Below are positions 32,678-43,404 of a stretch of 64,000 nt of DNA, one piece after another. Origin of the DNA: Lasiosphaeris hirsuta (taxonomy: Eukaryota; Ascomycota; Sordariomycetes; Sordariales; Lasiosphaeriaceae). Location: positions 3,348,001-3,412,000 of the forward strand of contig JAUKUA010000007.1 in the NCBI GenBank assembly GCA_030549175.1, in the 5' to 3' direction. A model generated the notes under the pieces. It was not told where the DNA came from. It ran no database searches and worked only from the letters and a program-made list of their open reading frames with translations. The position numbers and the translations under genes are program-made. How positions within the stretch are numbered: the first letter of the stretch is position 1; the number at the start of each line of letters is the position of its first letter.

Positions 32678-35314
32678 ATGACTGGGCTCAGGATAAGCAG
32701 CGGCGGCTTGCTGCTGGTATTTGCTTTAGTTCTCCTGGTTTTGCCCGGTAAAGCTGCAGCTTTCGGCGCCGGCAACATCCCCTCAATCGCGCAGGTCGAG
32801 GGCCACAACTGGAGACACGGAGGCGAGTGCCCGTCATTGATTCCCAATTCTCCTTTTTCTACAGCGCGCAGGAACACGGCTAACGGTAGAGTAGATATCG
32901 AGGATGTTCTTAAGACGCTCGCTTTCCTGCACGGCAAGAAATGGACCACCTTGATGGTGTCTCGCACTTATTTTGGCAACTGGCTCAGGGATTACTCACA
33001 AGCTGTTGACGTGGGTAGCTTGAAGGGAGCCAACGCTGCTACCATCAGGATTCTTGTGAGTCGTCCCATGCGCCGCACCCCATCGAGCCGACATTGAACC
33101 GTACTGACCAACTTTAGGTCTGGGTGCTGTCCTTCCTGGCGCATGGCTATGCAACAGAGGAGTTTGAGGTTACGGATGAGCGGTTGGGCGTCTATCGGCC
33201 CGAGGAGCACATCGACAACCCCCTTGGCTATGCCGACGACGAGGATGCCCGCACGTACGACGCAAGACTGCGAGGCCCGATCGACCCTAGAGAGCTTGAG
33301 ATTGACCCACGGACCGGCATGAAGAACTATATCGCTAACGAGAGCGGTGGATGGGCGACAAGTGCTGGCTATCTTCGCTTCAGCTTCGCTCGTTCTGTCC
33401 ACTTTGGTCGTGTTTATACCTCAGGCCGGGGATCCTCCGGCAATGAAACTGATCTTTGTGAAGCTCTGAGGTGCCTTGGACAGGCCCTACACACAATGGA
33501 GGTTTGTGTGGCGGAACCACTAGACACCCCTTTACTCTACTTGACTTGTTAACTTTAAACAGGACTTCAGTGCCCACAGCAACTATTGCGAGCTTGCCCT
33601 CCTCGAGCTTGGCTACCGCGATGTCTTCCCTCACTGCGGCAGTGCCACTCAGATCAATCTGCGTGGAAAGAGAGTCTACCCTCTTGTCACAGGTAAGCAG
33701 AATCGTAAAAGCTTGAGGAAGTTAGCGTTGACTGTCGAATAGGAACTTTCGGAGCTGTTGATTTCCTGCACTCCGTTATTGGGTAAGTTAGCCGCCCCTG
33801 CGCCCTGAATTAGATAGAGATTGACATTCCTTCAGAGAAGCTACCGACCATTTTACCCAGTCTGAGGTTGATGAAATGAACATTGTGCTCAAGAACGCCG
33901 AACAAAGCTCAGCTTCTGCCAGCCTTGATACATCCAATACCCGTGGGTTCCTTGGCTTCGGCTCGGGGGGCGGCACCGACTTCATCTCCCTCATTGGTCA
34001 GCTCCCAAGCGTTGGTGACGGCTATGCTTCTCAAGCTAGGAGTCTCAAGGCCATGTCTGTGGCTAAGGAACAAGAGAATACGCGCGCCAGCTCCGGGACC
34101 AATGTCAACATCGTTCCGGGAATGAGTCCCAATTTTGACCCTGTGAAAGTGGTTGGGCAAATCTACCCGATCCTCGAGTTCCGCGACAAGATTGTAAGGT
34201 CAATCAATAACATGATTTCCAAGATCCCTGGCCTCGAGAGTCTGCTCGAGAAGATTGGCGAGAGATTGACAGCCTTTATCCTTGGTCTTTTGGCGCCGTT
34301 TGTCCGGCCCATCATTACTGAAGTGTCGAAGCAGCTGAAGGAAGGTTCGTCCAGCGTCATCAACTCGAGCGCCAATTCCCAGCTCGAGCCATGGACGAAC
34401 CCCCGCTGTGATAACCCCACGCACTCGATGCTCTCGAAGGATCACTTCACCAACGTGCTCAACTCGTGCGCCGGCCGAGTTGCCTCCACAATCCTCGAAT
34501 ACGTCGTTCCGTATGTACCCTACCCCTTTCATTCCTTGTGTATACTATCACCCAGCTAATTAGAACCGTGACCAGTCGTATTATCTACGCCTGGGAAAAC
34601 CCCGGTGTCCCAGTGGACGAAGTTGTAGACGACGTCCTCCAGGTGTTCCACCACCCCGCCATCCGCGACGAGCGCAACCCGATACAGCACACCATGTTCG
34701 AGACGGTCCGTACCTGGACCAGGGAAAACAAGCACGGCCACGAGATTAACAAGCTTCTCTCATCCCAATCCGTCAAGGATGGCCATAATCACATCCTCCC
34801 AGCCGGTGTGTCAACCTCCAGCCGCTCCATCGGCGCCTGCGGTCATGGTGACGGTGGTCACGGCAAGCCTTCAGGGTCCCTTTGGTCCCAGGTCTCGACC
34901 CGCGACCTCTCCAGCTCGTCCGCCCCGCCCCGCTCGCCCAGGCAGAGGCCCACTTCGTCCGGAAGCGCCGGCTATGCCTCCCACCCGCAGTACTATCAAC
35001 AGGCCCAGCCGTCGCCCCCACCCCCTCCCGCACAGGGGTATGGATACCACGTTGGAGGATATGCGCAGCCGCCGCAGGGAAGCCCGGCCGGGTACGGCCA
35101 GCCGCAGTATGACCAGCGGCAGCAGTATGGTCAGGGACACTACGGTCAGGGCCCACCACCACCGCATACCTATGGAGGACCTGAGGCGGGAGGATATGGC
35201 GGCGCGCCGCCACCGGGGCAGTATCCTGGGGCCGGATATGGACAGGGCCAGGGTCAGCATGGGCATCAGCACCACCAGCAGCACGATGGCTGGGGTGGAC
35301 ATCAGCGGTATTAG
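32678..35314 (+). CDS. het-c: Heterokaryon incompatibility protein HET-C homologue
   Basis: Exons 32678-33055, 33118-33501, 33563-33692, 33743-33782, 33836-34510 and 34576-35314 give 781 residues. A signal peptide is visible (SSGGLLLVFALVLLVLPGKAA). The HET-C core is unmistakable: WLRDYSQAVDVGSLKG, VLSFLAHGYATEEFEVT, DERLGVYRPEEHIDNPLGYA, CEALRCLGQALHTMEDFSAH and GAVDFLHSVIGEA. The C-terminal 170 residues are Gly/Pro/Gln/Tyr-rich with GYG-type repeats. In Neurospora, het-c alleles differ in a short variable segment and cause vegetative incompatibility with a HET-domain partner (pin-c); no HET-domain gene lies in this window. A 69-nt in-frame segment (about 32837-32905) inside exon 1 interrupts the conserved NWRHG-DIED junction and may be a GC-AG intron, giving 758 residues if removed. 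Confidence 0.93.
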
Positions 35315-36282
35315 GTGGTGAATAGGTCGGGTCTTCCATATCGTGATGAGGAGGATGAAGAAAATGGATCTTGAAGACAATATCTTTGATGACAATGGGT
35401 GGGTGGTAATTTGCGGTTTAGCTAGCGAATAGTAAAGAATGAATGCAGGGCGGTGGAATGGATTCTATATTCCCAATAGTTTTTCACAAAACCAAACAAT
35501 ATGATTCCCCTCACCACGAGTTAAACACTACCCCCCAGAGGCCGCCAGCGTCCAAGAATGCACTGCGTAAACATTCAGTGTTTGGAACAAAAAATAATAG
35601 CAAAAAGCTCACCCTCCAACCCCCTTAGACGGCCCTCTCGCGGTGAGAGGGCGGACTAGAGGAGGTGGGGACTACTAAAATCCCAAAGGATTTTCATCGG
35701 ACGGGAATCAAACGGTTGGCCTGGTGAATCAAGGCTTCTGGATTAGGAAACGGTACTGGCGAGTCTAGTTGCCGCATTGGGCCCCCGGAGGGGGGTGGTT
35801 ATATGGCATAATTATAGACCTCATACATATACTGCCCGCCGCTGGCACGAGGCCGTTCCCACTCCTTCCCCCCTTCCTTCTTCCTGTACACGAATTCCCC
35901 TGTTCATGATAAGGATGCCCAAAGTACAGAGAATGTTTCTGTGCGCCGAACAGCTGAGACAAGCTCGACCAGACTCGCAACCAAACCACAGATACCTCAA
36001 CTCTCAACTCGATTCGACAATGTTTGACGTACCTAGAAACAGCTGGTGAGCCTAGGTACCGCATCTAAGAATAACCAAATCTATACAAGTCTGTGCGCCC
36101 CGACGCCCCTATCCATGTCCTTTTCGGCTTCATGCCCTGTTGAATATGCTTCCCCTCCCTTCCCTTTTAGATGCCGCGCCGATACTTCTCCCAACCCTGC
36201 CCTCTCGCAATCGCTATGCAGAAACTAGAATCCCAAACCCCTAATCATGACAAAAAAGACCCAAAATTATGTGTTATCTCCT
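35315..36282. other. Intergenic region between convergent het-c and PP2C genes
   Basis: 3' flanks of both genes. A hairpin with 7-bp stem (CCCTCTC and GAGAGGG) sits at about 35634-35652. The segment 35690-35765 has tRNA-like pieces but no full fold. No coding frame is supported. Confidence 0.4.
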
Positions 36283-38151
36283 TCAATTCCTTCCCCTTCT
36301 CCGGGGATCCAGCGCCTCCGCCCTCCTGGCATCACGCACCTCCTTCGTCCCCAGACTACCCAGACCTCCCTCACTACGACGCTCCCACCCGCCGAGGCGC
36401 ACTACCAGACACGTGGCGTTGTCGCCGTTCGATGAGATCTCGGTGGCGTACTCGACGACATGGCGGGCACCCTCCTCGGGAGTCCGAGCCTCTTTGATGA
36501 CGTCGACAATCTCTTGGTCACTGAGGCTGCCACTGACGCCGTCGCTCATGAGGACGAGGAATGAGAACTCGGCAGGGCCCATGTCGACGCGCGTGATGTC
36601 GGGCTCGGCCGACACGCCAATGCGCTTGCTCTGCATATCGCCAAACGCGCGGCTGTTGGCGAGTCCTTGAATACGCTCCTCGCCGAACGAGTCGGTCACA
36701 AGCGATTCGGCGAAGCGGCGCAGGCGGCGCGACTCGGCCGGCGAAGACGGGTGGTGGTCGCTCGTTAGCGGGCGCGGCAGGCCCGTCTTCGTCTCGCAGA
36801 GGAGGATACGCGTGTCACCTACGTGGGCCACGACGAGCGAGCTGTGCGATGCCGGGTGCCAAAAAGGCGCTGGCGTCGGTGAGGAGATCAGGGCCACGGA
36901 GGCTGTGGAGCCGCCCTTAAAGCGCGCCGGGCCGCCAATTCCGTGACCAGAGGGCGGCTGGTGCGGGCTGCCGAGAACCTCGTCATTGTTAAGCGGGAAG
37001 TCGGACACGTAGGGATCGTCCGGGTCGGGTTTCCGGGCCTGCGCAGTAATAAAGTCGAGATCGGCCCGGAGGAAGGCGTAAGTGAGGACCGCCTCGAGAG
37101 TCACAGGGTCAGCCTCTGGGGCGGTGCCGTCCGAAGGCGTGGCCAAGTCCTTTTTTGGCAAAGTGAAGTAGTTTGGCTTGAACCGCCGAAAGTAGCCTCC
37201 CACAGTGCGGCGGTACTCGTCCAAAAGGTCCAACTCGAGTTTGACAGCCTTGGACGCGCCCTCGTTTGCGCCTGCGGCAGGGACCCCCTTGATTTGCCCC
37301 TCTTGGGTGTCCTGTGCGTCTTTCTGTGAGCTATCTGCTGTCTCAGCTAGCTCTGCTCGCGTATGTTTCTGCAGGCTGCTCTCCAGCTGAAACTCAGCCG
37401 CAGCCTCCTCAATGTAGCCGTGGAGCTCTTCGCGGAGAAACTCACTGCACTCGGATCCGCCATGGCCATCAAAAACGCCAAAGTAGAACAACTGGGGGTC
37501 CCCGAGTACGCTCTTGGCACTTGTGCCCTCTCCAGACTTTGACATCTGGCTCCGTACCAAGCTGATGGGGGCCCGTCTAGCAAAGGCCGGCATACATATT
37601 GTCCCCGCCTGATTTGCGTCCTCGTTGTATTCCCGCTGTCCGCGCGAATTGGCCACACCGAAATGGTGTTTGGCACTCCGCAGTGGTATACGGACGACCG
37701 TCAGGTCGCGGCTGGGCATATTGGGCGGCACCACGGCTGGGGAGGCGCCCGGTCCGGGAGTGTGGGGTGTCGACGCGGAGCGTGGAAGCTTATGGTGGAG
37801 GCCGCTAGGCGATCGGGAATCGGGATGTAGTGAGGATGACGGGAGGTGCGTCACAAAGTAGTTGTGGTAGTTTCGTTGGAGTGCTGGACTGGTAAACATC
37901 AACGGCGCTGGCGCGGGCCGGATCTGGGGACGGAGGTGACGGCGCCCCGCAGCGGCGCGATATGCGCGGAACCCCGACATGGCGAGTCCTCTTATTCGAG
38001 GCTCGTGGCGGCCATGGGGGAGGAGGGTAACAATGTAGCCCATGAATTCATCAAGCAGGGTCGTTGACGGCTTGTCAATGGCGCTGGAAAGAGACACTCC
38101 CAAGGCTCTTGTTGAGGCTAGCGCGAGAGGCTGACAGAAGAGACCGAGCAT
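36283..38151 (-). CDS. PP2C-family Ser/Thr phosphatase (Ptc6-like), up to 622 residues
   Basis: One uninterrupted frame. PPM/PP2C motifs occur in order: the N-terminal RGQREYNEDANQAG, the metal-binding FGVFDGHGGSECSEF, SLVVAHVGDTRILLC, LTSDHHPSSPAESRRL, GLANSRAFGDMQSKRIG and FLVLMSDGVSGSLSDQEIV. The aspartates that bind two Mn/Mg ions are present. The region between the DGHGG motif and the VGDTR motif has a long insertion (Gln/Lys/Glu-rich, about residues 270-420). The N-terminal 150 residues are basic and Ser/Pro-rich, like a mitochondrial presequence plus linker. An internal ATG at 37980 (MSGFRAYRAAAGRRHLRPQ) would give a more typical presequence. Yeast Ptc6 is a mitochondrial PP2C; orthology is likely but not certain. 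Confidence 0.85.
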   Translation of the reverse strand: MLGLFCQPLALASTRALGVSLSSAIDKPSTTLLDEFMGYIVTLLPHGRHEPRIRGLAMSGFRAYRAAAGRRHLRPQIRPAPAPLMFTSPALQRNYHNYFVTHLPSSSLHPDSRSPSGLHHKLPRSASTPHTPGPGASPAVVPPNMPSRDLTVVRIPLRSAKHHFGVANSRGQREYNEDANQAGTICMPAFARRAPISLVRSQMSKSGEGTSAKSVLGDPQLFYFGVFDGHGGSECSEFLREELHGYIEEAAAEFQLESSLQKHTRAELAETADSSQKDAQDTQEGQIKGVPAAGANEGASKAVKLELDLLDEYRRTVGGYFRRFKPNYFTLPKKDLATPSDGTAPEADPVTLEAVLTYAFLRADLDFITAQARKPDPDDPYVSDFPLNNDEVLGSPHQPPSGHGIGGPARFKGGSTASVALISSPTPAPFWHPASHSSLVVAHVGDTRILLCETKTGLPRPLTSDHHPSSPAESRRLRRFAESLVTDSFGEERIQGLANSRAFGDMQSKRIGVSAEPDITRVDMGPAEFSFLVLMSDGVSGSLSDQEIVDVIKEARTPEEGARHVVEYATEISSNGDNATCLVVRLGGWERRSEGGLGSLGTKEVRDARRAEALDPRRRGRN

Positions 38152-40141
38152 TTGCGAAGAATAAGAGCGCTATCGGGGGCTATTGGAGCGCTTTGGGCTT
38201 CGACAGGTAGGCTAACGCGGCGGTTTCGCGACTGAGGAGAACGTACAACGCAGCCGTCACAGAATCGGTGGCCATAGAGAAAAGTTGGTCCTTCGTTGTT
38301 GTGCGTTCGATACGACGCGACGAGGGACACGGACTGATTAAGCTGACGTAGGCAGTGCAGCTGAATTCTGAGTGTTGGGTTGGTTATCGGGTCAGATTGG
38401 GGCTGCGGACACCTGCTCCAATTATGTTTCCTGCCGTGTCACTCACGATGTAATGTGCCGGTACCTGGCGGCAGGAGAATGGACAACTAGCCAAGCAGAC
38501 AGATTTAGACAGATATAAGCGGCTCCTGAAATGCAATTTTTAACCTTTTTCTTTTTTCTTCTTTTTTTTTTGGTTTGGCTTCTGGATTGATAGGAGGGCA
38601 ATGAGCGGACCGTAGTGGGAAAGGATCCAATACCTTATCCATAGCTCTGGCAGGTCCCAACCCGCCTGGCCCAACATTTACAAAACCCCTGCATTTACCC
38701 TGTCGTGCTGTGGGGCATAACCAACGTCATTTCAGCCTTCTTCTGGCAGATCTCGTCACGTGTAGCGATTGAAGCAGCCCGACCTGCTGGCACCAATTCT
38801 TCGATGAACCTATCCCACCCAGCCAGGGGAACAATACGGCTCATAGCATCCAATGTATTGCAAGTTGCAAATGAGTTCGTCTTGACAATGCCATTCTCAA
38901 CCCTATATATTATTAAATTTATTATTTTATTATTTTATTATTTTATTATTTTATTATTTTATTATTTTATTATTTTATTATTTTATTATTTTATTATTTT
39001 ATTATTTTATTATTTTATTATTTTATTATTTTATTATTTTATTATTTTATTATTTTATTATTTTATTATTTTATTATTTTATTATTTTATTATTTTATTA
39101 TTTTATTATTTTATTATTTTATTATTTTATTATTTTATTATTTTATTATTTTATTATTTTATTATTTTATTATTTTATTATTTTTTTTATTTTTGGCTAC
39201 ATACTCTATTTCCTCCTTCTGAAGCGGCAGCTAAAAGCGCCATTCTTCCATTGATATGCTACTTGGACACAGTCGGTAAGTACCATCCAGTGACTTATAA
39301 ATTGCCTCCAAGGGATGAGGAAGGTGTCTACCCTTGAGATGTTTCATCAAATGTTCAAACGAAGACGACAAAGTGAGGCGAAAATACCTGCGGCCAGCTT
39401 CCGGCTTGAAAAGTATTCACAGCATAGTGATCCTGCAAAAAAAATAAAAGTCGCAACTCTTTTCGCAGCATTCACTAGGTCCTGGGAGAAAATCTAAAGT
39501 TGTCATATGGCCAGCCCAGGTTTGGGCCTCCATTAGTACAGGGCATCTAAGAGCGCCAAGAATGACTCCGGGCTAGGGTGCCGAAGCTGTGCGGAGTACC
39601 TAGGTTCAGCAGCTGAGAGCTGTCCGTCTTCATTGCATCTCCTAGTTATTACCTGGGTGAGAATTACATGCCAGAAATCCAGAAATGTACCTTCGTCCAT
39701 CCAACTTCTCAACTTGTGGACAGACTATGTCTTCTCAGTCCCAGCCGTCGCCTTGGTGCAGACGGCCATTTGGCTGGGCGAACACTCCGACCGGGACCCC
39801 TCTTTGGTGATCCAGAGGCATGGATATTCAAAGCCGTCAAAGAGGTGCCTTTCCAGCATCGGAAAGAGCTTGACTGAGATTTCCAAAAGCCACTCTACCT
39901 GGAATGTTAAAAAAGACATTTTAGTGCATGCAGAAACGAACGATCAACTACCAAAAAGAGCTTTGAAGCCGCGCACAAAAGAAAACACACAAACAATGGT
40001 TAGAGTGTAGTTGCCTAAGAGCCGATGCACGTCACCTGGTGCACCTTGTTGCTCCGCACGACATCCCCACAGAAACGACCTACTAGTTGGTCATTCAGTT
40101 AGGTGTGAATTAGGCGTTGAAACGATCAGTCTCACGCAACA
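38152..40141. other. 2-kb region between divergent PP2C and BTB genes, with an octamer array
   Basis: Includes both upstream regions and, at 38921-39184, a perfect simple repeat listed separately. Pyrimidine-rich tracts at 38540-38578 lie upstream of the PP2C gene. Open frames across the array are products of the repeat. No other gene was recognised. Confidence 0.5.
38921..39184. repeat. Perfect octanucleotide array (ATTATTTT) x 33
   Basis: The unit ATTATTTT repeats 33 times without a mismatch from 38921 to 39184, then decays into TTTTATTTTTGG. Because 8 is not a multiple of 3 and the plus strand of the unit lacks stops, all three plus frames stay open and would encode a hydrophobic repeat (FIILLFYY); the minus strand is full of stops. 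This is a microsatellite, not a gene. Confidence 0.97.
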
Positions 40142-41614
40142 ATGGACGACCCGGAATCAGCAGCAGACCAAAACGACGGACCGCCAGTTTCTTCATCCGG
40201 TCTGGGATTTGATATCGTCGACATAGCGTCAGATGGAGATGTTCTGCTCGACGTAACTTTTGAGACATCGAAGGAGACCCTCAAAGCAGCGAAAAGGGCC
40301 ACCAAGCCCAGGCCAGGCCAGCAGGTCGCCCCCATAATCCTCAAGTCCAAATTTAGGCTCGCATACAGGGTTCTACTGTCTGTTCTGAAGCAGCAATCGA
40401 AATATTTCAGCAACCTGCTCGACGACCCCAGGTTCTCCGAGGCCAGATCGATAGCAGCCGCGTTCGACCGACTGTCCCTCCAGAACGTGACTCCTTCCGA
40501 GGCGGCAGCGGAGGACCTCCCCTTGGTTAGGATCCAGGACGACGATGAAGCTACGCTTTCCGCCGGCCGAGAGGCCGTCTTCGGAGATCTTCTGCGCATT
40601 CTGCACGGCAGCGCCCCCGTCACCAAGCCCGTCACGATGCAGTATCTCGCCACCCTGGCCGTGCTGGCCGACCGCTTTGACTGCACGAAGCCGGTGTCGA
40701 AAAGTCTGAACACCAGCCTAAAGTTCAAATGGCTCCCGACGCAGACACGGCTGTCAAGGGAGGAAGGCGAGCCATGTCTCACCTTGGCTGCCGAGGAAAC
40801 CCTGCGACAGAAGATCTTGGTCTCGTGGCTCCTGGACCAGCCCCTTAAAATGCATGTCGCCACCCGTGAGATCATCGTTTTCGGCTCTCGGAAGTGGGCT
40901 GAGTTCCCTGATAAGGAGATAGAAAGCTGCAGTTCGATATGGTGGAACTTGCCAGACGACCTTGAGGGTGAGCAAGACCTAATACCATATTCTGCTGCGT
41001 TTTTGTTGACTTGACATTGGCCAAAAGGTGAGCTTCAATATCGCCGTGAATGCATTTTAAATGCTATCGCATCCGTACAAGGCCACTTCCTCAAGAAGTA
41101 CACGTCTCGTACACGGCAATGCCGTCTCGGTTACGACTCAAGCGCCAGCTGCGACTCGTACCAACTAGGGGAGATGATCAAGTTCTTTACCAGCCGGAAC
41201 CTATTATTTCTTGTTGACTTCTCACCCGGCTCTTTGGAGGACACGATCCAGGACTACGCCACTGTCGAAATCAACCACCTAATATCGGTTTTGAAGCAGG
41301 TTCCCGCCTACCAAATTGACAAAAACCATACCAACTGCGGTCTAAGAACTCTGATGGTACCAATCATGGACTTCATTCAGGCGATGCTATTGACCAACAC
41401 TGTCTCTATCTCGAGTGCCGACTGGAGGCGGAGCCGGGACACTATCTCATGGGTCCCCAGCGAAGAGCCGGGCCAACGAAAAGAGAAGGTATTCCGCTTC
41501 ACTCGCTCCATGGCGTCAGACCAGCGTCTTCGACACGAAGGCATGATGGTGGGAAACCGGATGGCCGTGTCGTTGTTCACGGCAGACCGATGGGACTGGG
41601 CGCCAGAAGAATAA
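40142..41614 (+). CDS. BTB/POZ-like domain protein, 470 residues
   Basis: Exons 40142-40967 and 41028-41614 (intron donor gtgagcaaga, acceptor ccaaaag) give 470 residues. The start ATG (MDDPESAADQNDG) follows a short acidic leader. A BTB-like domain covers about 30-195: DVLLDVTFETSKETL, LLSVLKQQSKYFSNLLDDPRF, VFGDLLRILHGSAPVTKPVT and LAVLADRFDCTKPV. A conserved fungal C-terminal part follows (SVQGHFLKKYTSRTRQCRLG, LGEMIKFFTSRNLLF). BTB domains dimerise or bind cullin-3 ligases. This long fungal subtype has no assigned function. It stands alone, downstream of an AT-rich octamer array. Confidence 0.8.
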
Positions 41615-41700
41615 AGGCCTTGAAAGGGATCATCTAGTATTTAGAGTGCATGTACTAGACTTTGAAAGGCCTTTGCCTTATAGAAAGAGGCCTTTCCTGG
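41613..41700. repeat. Foldback sequence at the 3' end of the BTB gene
   Basis: AATAAAGGCCTTGAAAGG at the left is partly matched, inverted, by CTTTGAAAGGCCTTTGCC at the right, around an inner CTAGTA...TACTAG pair. It resembles in word content (AAGGCCTT) the foldback block at 1885-2050, so the two may be related short elements, or this may simply form a 3' UTR hairpin. Confidence 0.35.
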
Positions 41701-41974
41701 TTTCCAAAGCATGGGGTTAAGAAGTATATGAAAAGATTACTGCTAAATACTGAGGCAGCCTCTCTCTTGGTCACACGCTAACAAATAATACCAAGGGTTG
41801 GGGCGTACAAGCGATGAGAAAAGGAACCTCAATCGCTTATCCAAGGCCAGACACACTCACGAAACCCTCCCGATGTTTAGGTAGTCTACCATCCCCAATA
41901 CACCAGGGAGCCGCAACAACAACCAAGGACTGACTAGTTCCGGGTATCACATTCATCTCCAGCGTATTTATGCC

Positions 41975-43177
41975 CTATGCCGCAGTCTCCTTGACTTCTT
42001 CTCCAGCAACCCTTGCACCTTTTGGCACCGGTGCCCCTTCACCCTCAGACTCATGCCCGACGTCTGGTGGTAAAACAGGCTTGGATGTCTTCACCAATGG
42101 CCAGTGGCCCATCGTTTCGTTATGCCTCATGGTTAGGAACCCGGCAATTACAACAAGCCAGTATATGTTGTACGAGATGACGGAGCCGTACGTTGCAGAG
42201 TTGGTCCAGCCCAAGATCGCTTTGAAGATGCCCCATCCACTACCACCGTTCATGTCGGGGTTGCAGCACTAGATTTGATTGTCAGCTTCGGGGGAATAAT
42301 AAAGGGGTAAGAGAAGCTCACGTTGATATGCCACACAGACTTGTCGATATCATATGATCCCGGCCCGTCGCCGGTCTCTGAAGCATCGCCTCCAATGACC
42401 TTGCCCCATTCTTGCATTTCGAAAGACCATACGGCACGTGAAAAGAGGCCGGCGGCAACAAGGTAGAGCAGGCAAGTTGATGCCACAAGAAATATTTGTA
42501 GCTTCGCAGAGGAACCGCCCCTTTGACAATATTGTTAGTATTTCACCCAGGCTGCTAAAAGGAGAAGCTCACTTGTAAAGGGCATATCCGATGATGATCC
42601 CAACAAGCAGCCCGACAACAACGGGAAGCGGCACCGCAGACGCGGGCGCCGAGAACGATACGCCAGCAACGAAGACAATAGCTTCAATGCCCTCGCGCAG
42701 CACCGTGATGAACGGCAGCCCAAACATGGCGTACTTCTCCAGGAATCTCTTCAGAATGGCAACCTTCCCGCCGCCTCCCGCCATCACGGGGTTCTCCAAC
42801 GCGATGGCGAGCTTCACGCGCCACTTCTCCTGCATCTTTCCGATGCGCAGCAGCGCCGCGCCGACAATGGTGATAATGACAGACGCGATCAGACAGAAGG
42901 CGCCCTCGTAGTTGAGCTCGGAGCCCTGCCACTTGTCCTTGCCGGCCGTGTAGAAGGTGGCGATGACGCCGGCGCCGATGATGAGGCAGAGCAGGAAGCC
43001 GAGGCCGGTGCCGAGCCAGACCTGGCGGACCAGCTTCTTGTAGACGCGCGCATCGCGGTTGGGGCCGTCGAGCGTCTGCTTAAGGAAGGCGAGCAGGACC
43101 GAGACGATGATGACGGTCTCGAGGGACTCGCGGAAGACGACGAGGAAGACGGGCACGGAGAAGACGTCGGCGCCCAT
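41975..43177 (-). CDS. ftr1: High-affinity iron permease FTR1, 365 residues
   Basis: Exons 43177-42573, 42520-42322 and 42268-41975 give 365 residues. The two REXXE iron-translocation motifs are intact: RESLE at 16-20 and REGIE at 161-165, each in a membrane helix. About seven hydrophobic segments can be seen ([97 protein letters not shown]). Ftr1 moves Fe(III) delivered by the ferroxidase Fet3 across the plasma membrane, and the two need each other for export from the ER. The FET3 gene is the divergent neighbour, which confirms the plasma-membrane rather than vacuolar type. GATA-type sites in the shared promoter suggest repression by iron. The last 35 residues form a cytoplasmic tail. Confidence 0.97.
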
Positions 43178-43381
43178 TGCTGTGCTGTGGCAGGTTTGGG
43201 GACTGGCACTATGGTATGGGGAAAGGGGAGAACTGAAGGTTCTTGTCTACCTAGGTATATCATGGGTGGAAGACCGGATGGGTTTCCTTGTCAATCACAC
43301 TGGTATGGGCAGGTCAGAAGCGTGTGGGTGGTAGCCAACATGGAGAAGGGGGAAGGGGGTGCAATCGGCGATTATCGGACC

Positions 43382-43404
43382 ATCTGATAAAATCAATCAG
43401 ATAA
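43382..43404 (+). promoter_or_regulatory. Paired GATA-factor sites (SreA/SRE type) near ftr1
   Basis: ATCTGATAA at 43382-43390 and ATCAGATAA at 43396-43404 both fit ATCWGATAA, the consensus described for fungal iron-responsive GATA repressors such as SreA. The centres are 14 bp apart, about 210 bp upstream of the ftr1 start. Binding is inferred. Confidence 0.65.

Noticed and set aside
35690..35765. tRNA-like pieces (minus-strand GTTTGATTCCCGT resembling a T-loop)
   Set aside because: No matching acceptor stem, D-arm or 7-nt anticodon loop could be drawn.
38705..39337. A 210-codon plus-strand frame of hydrophobic residues resembling a membrane protein
   Set aside because: It is the translation of the ATTATTTT array, open in all plus frames. 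No homology outside the array.
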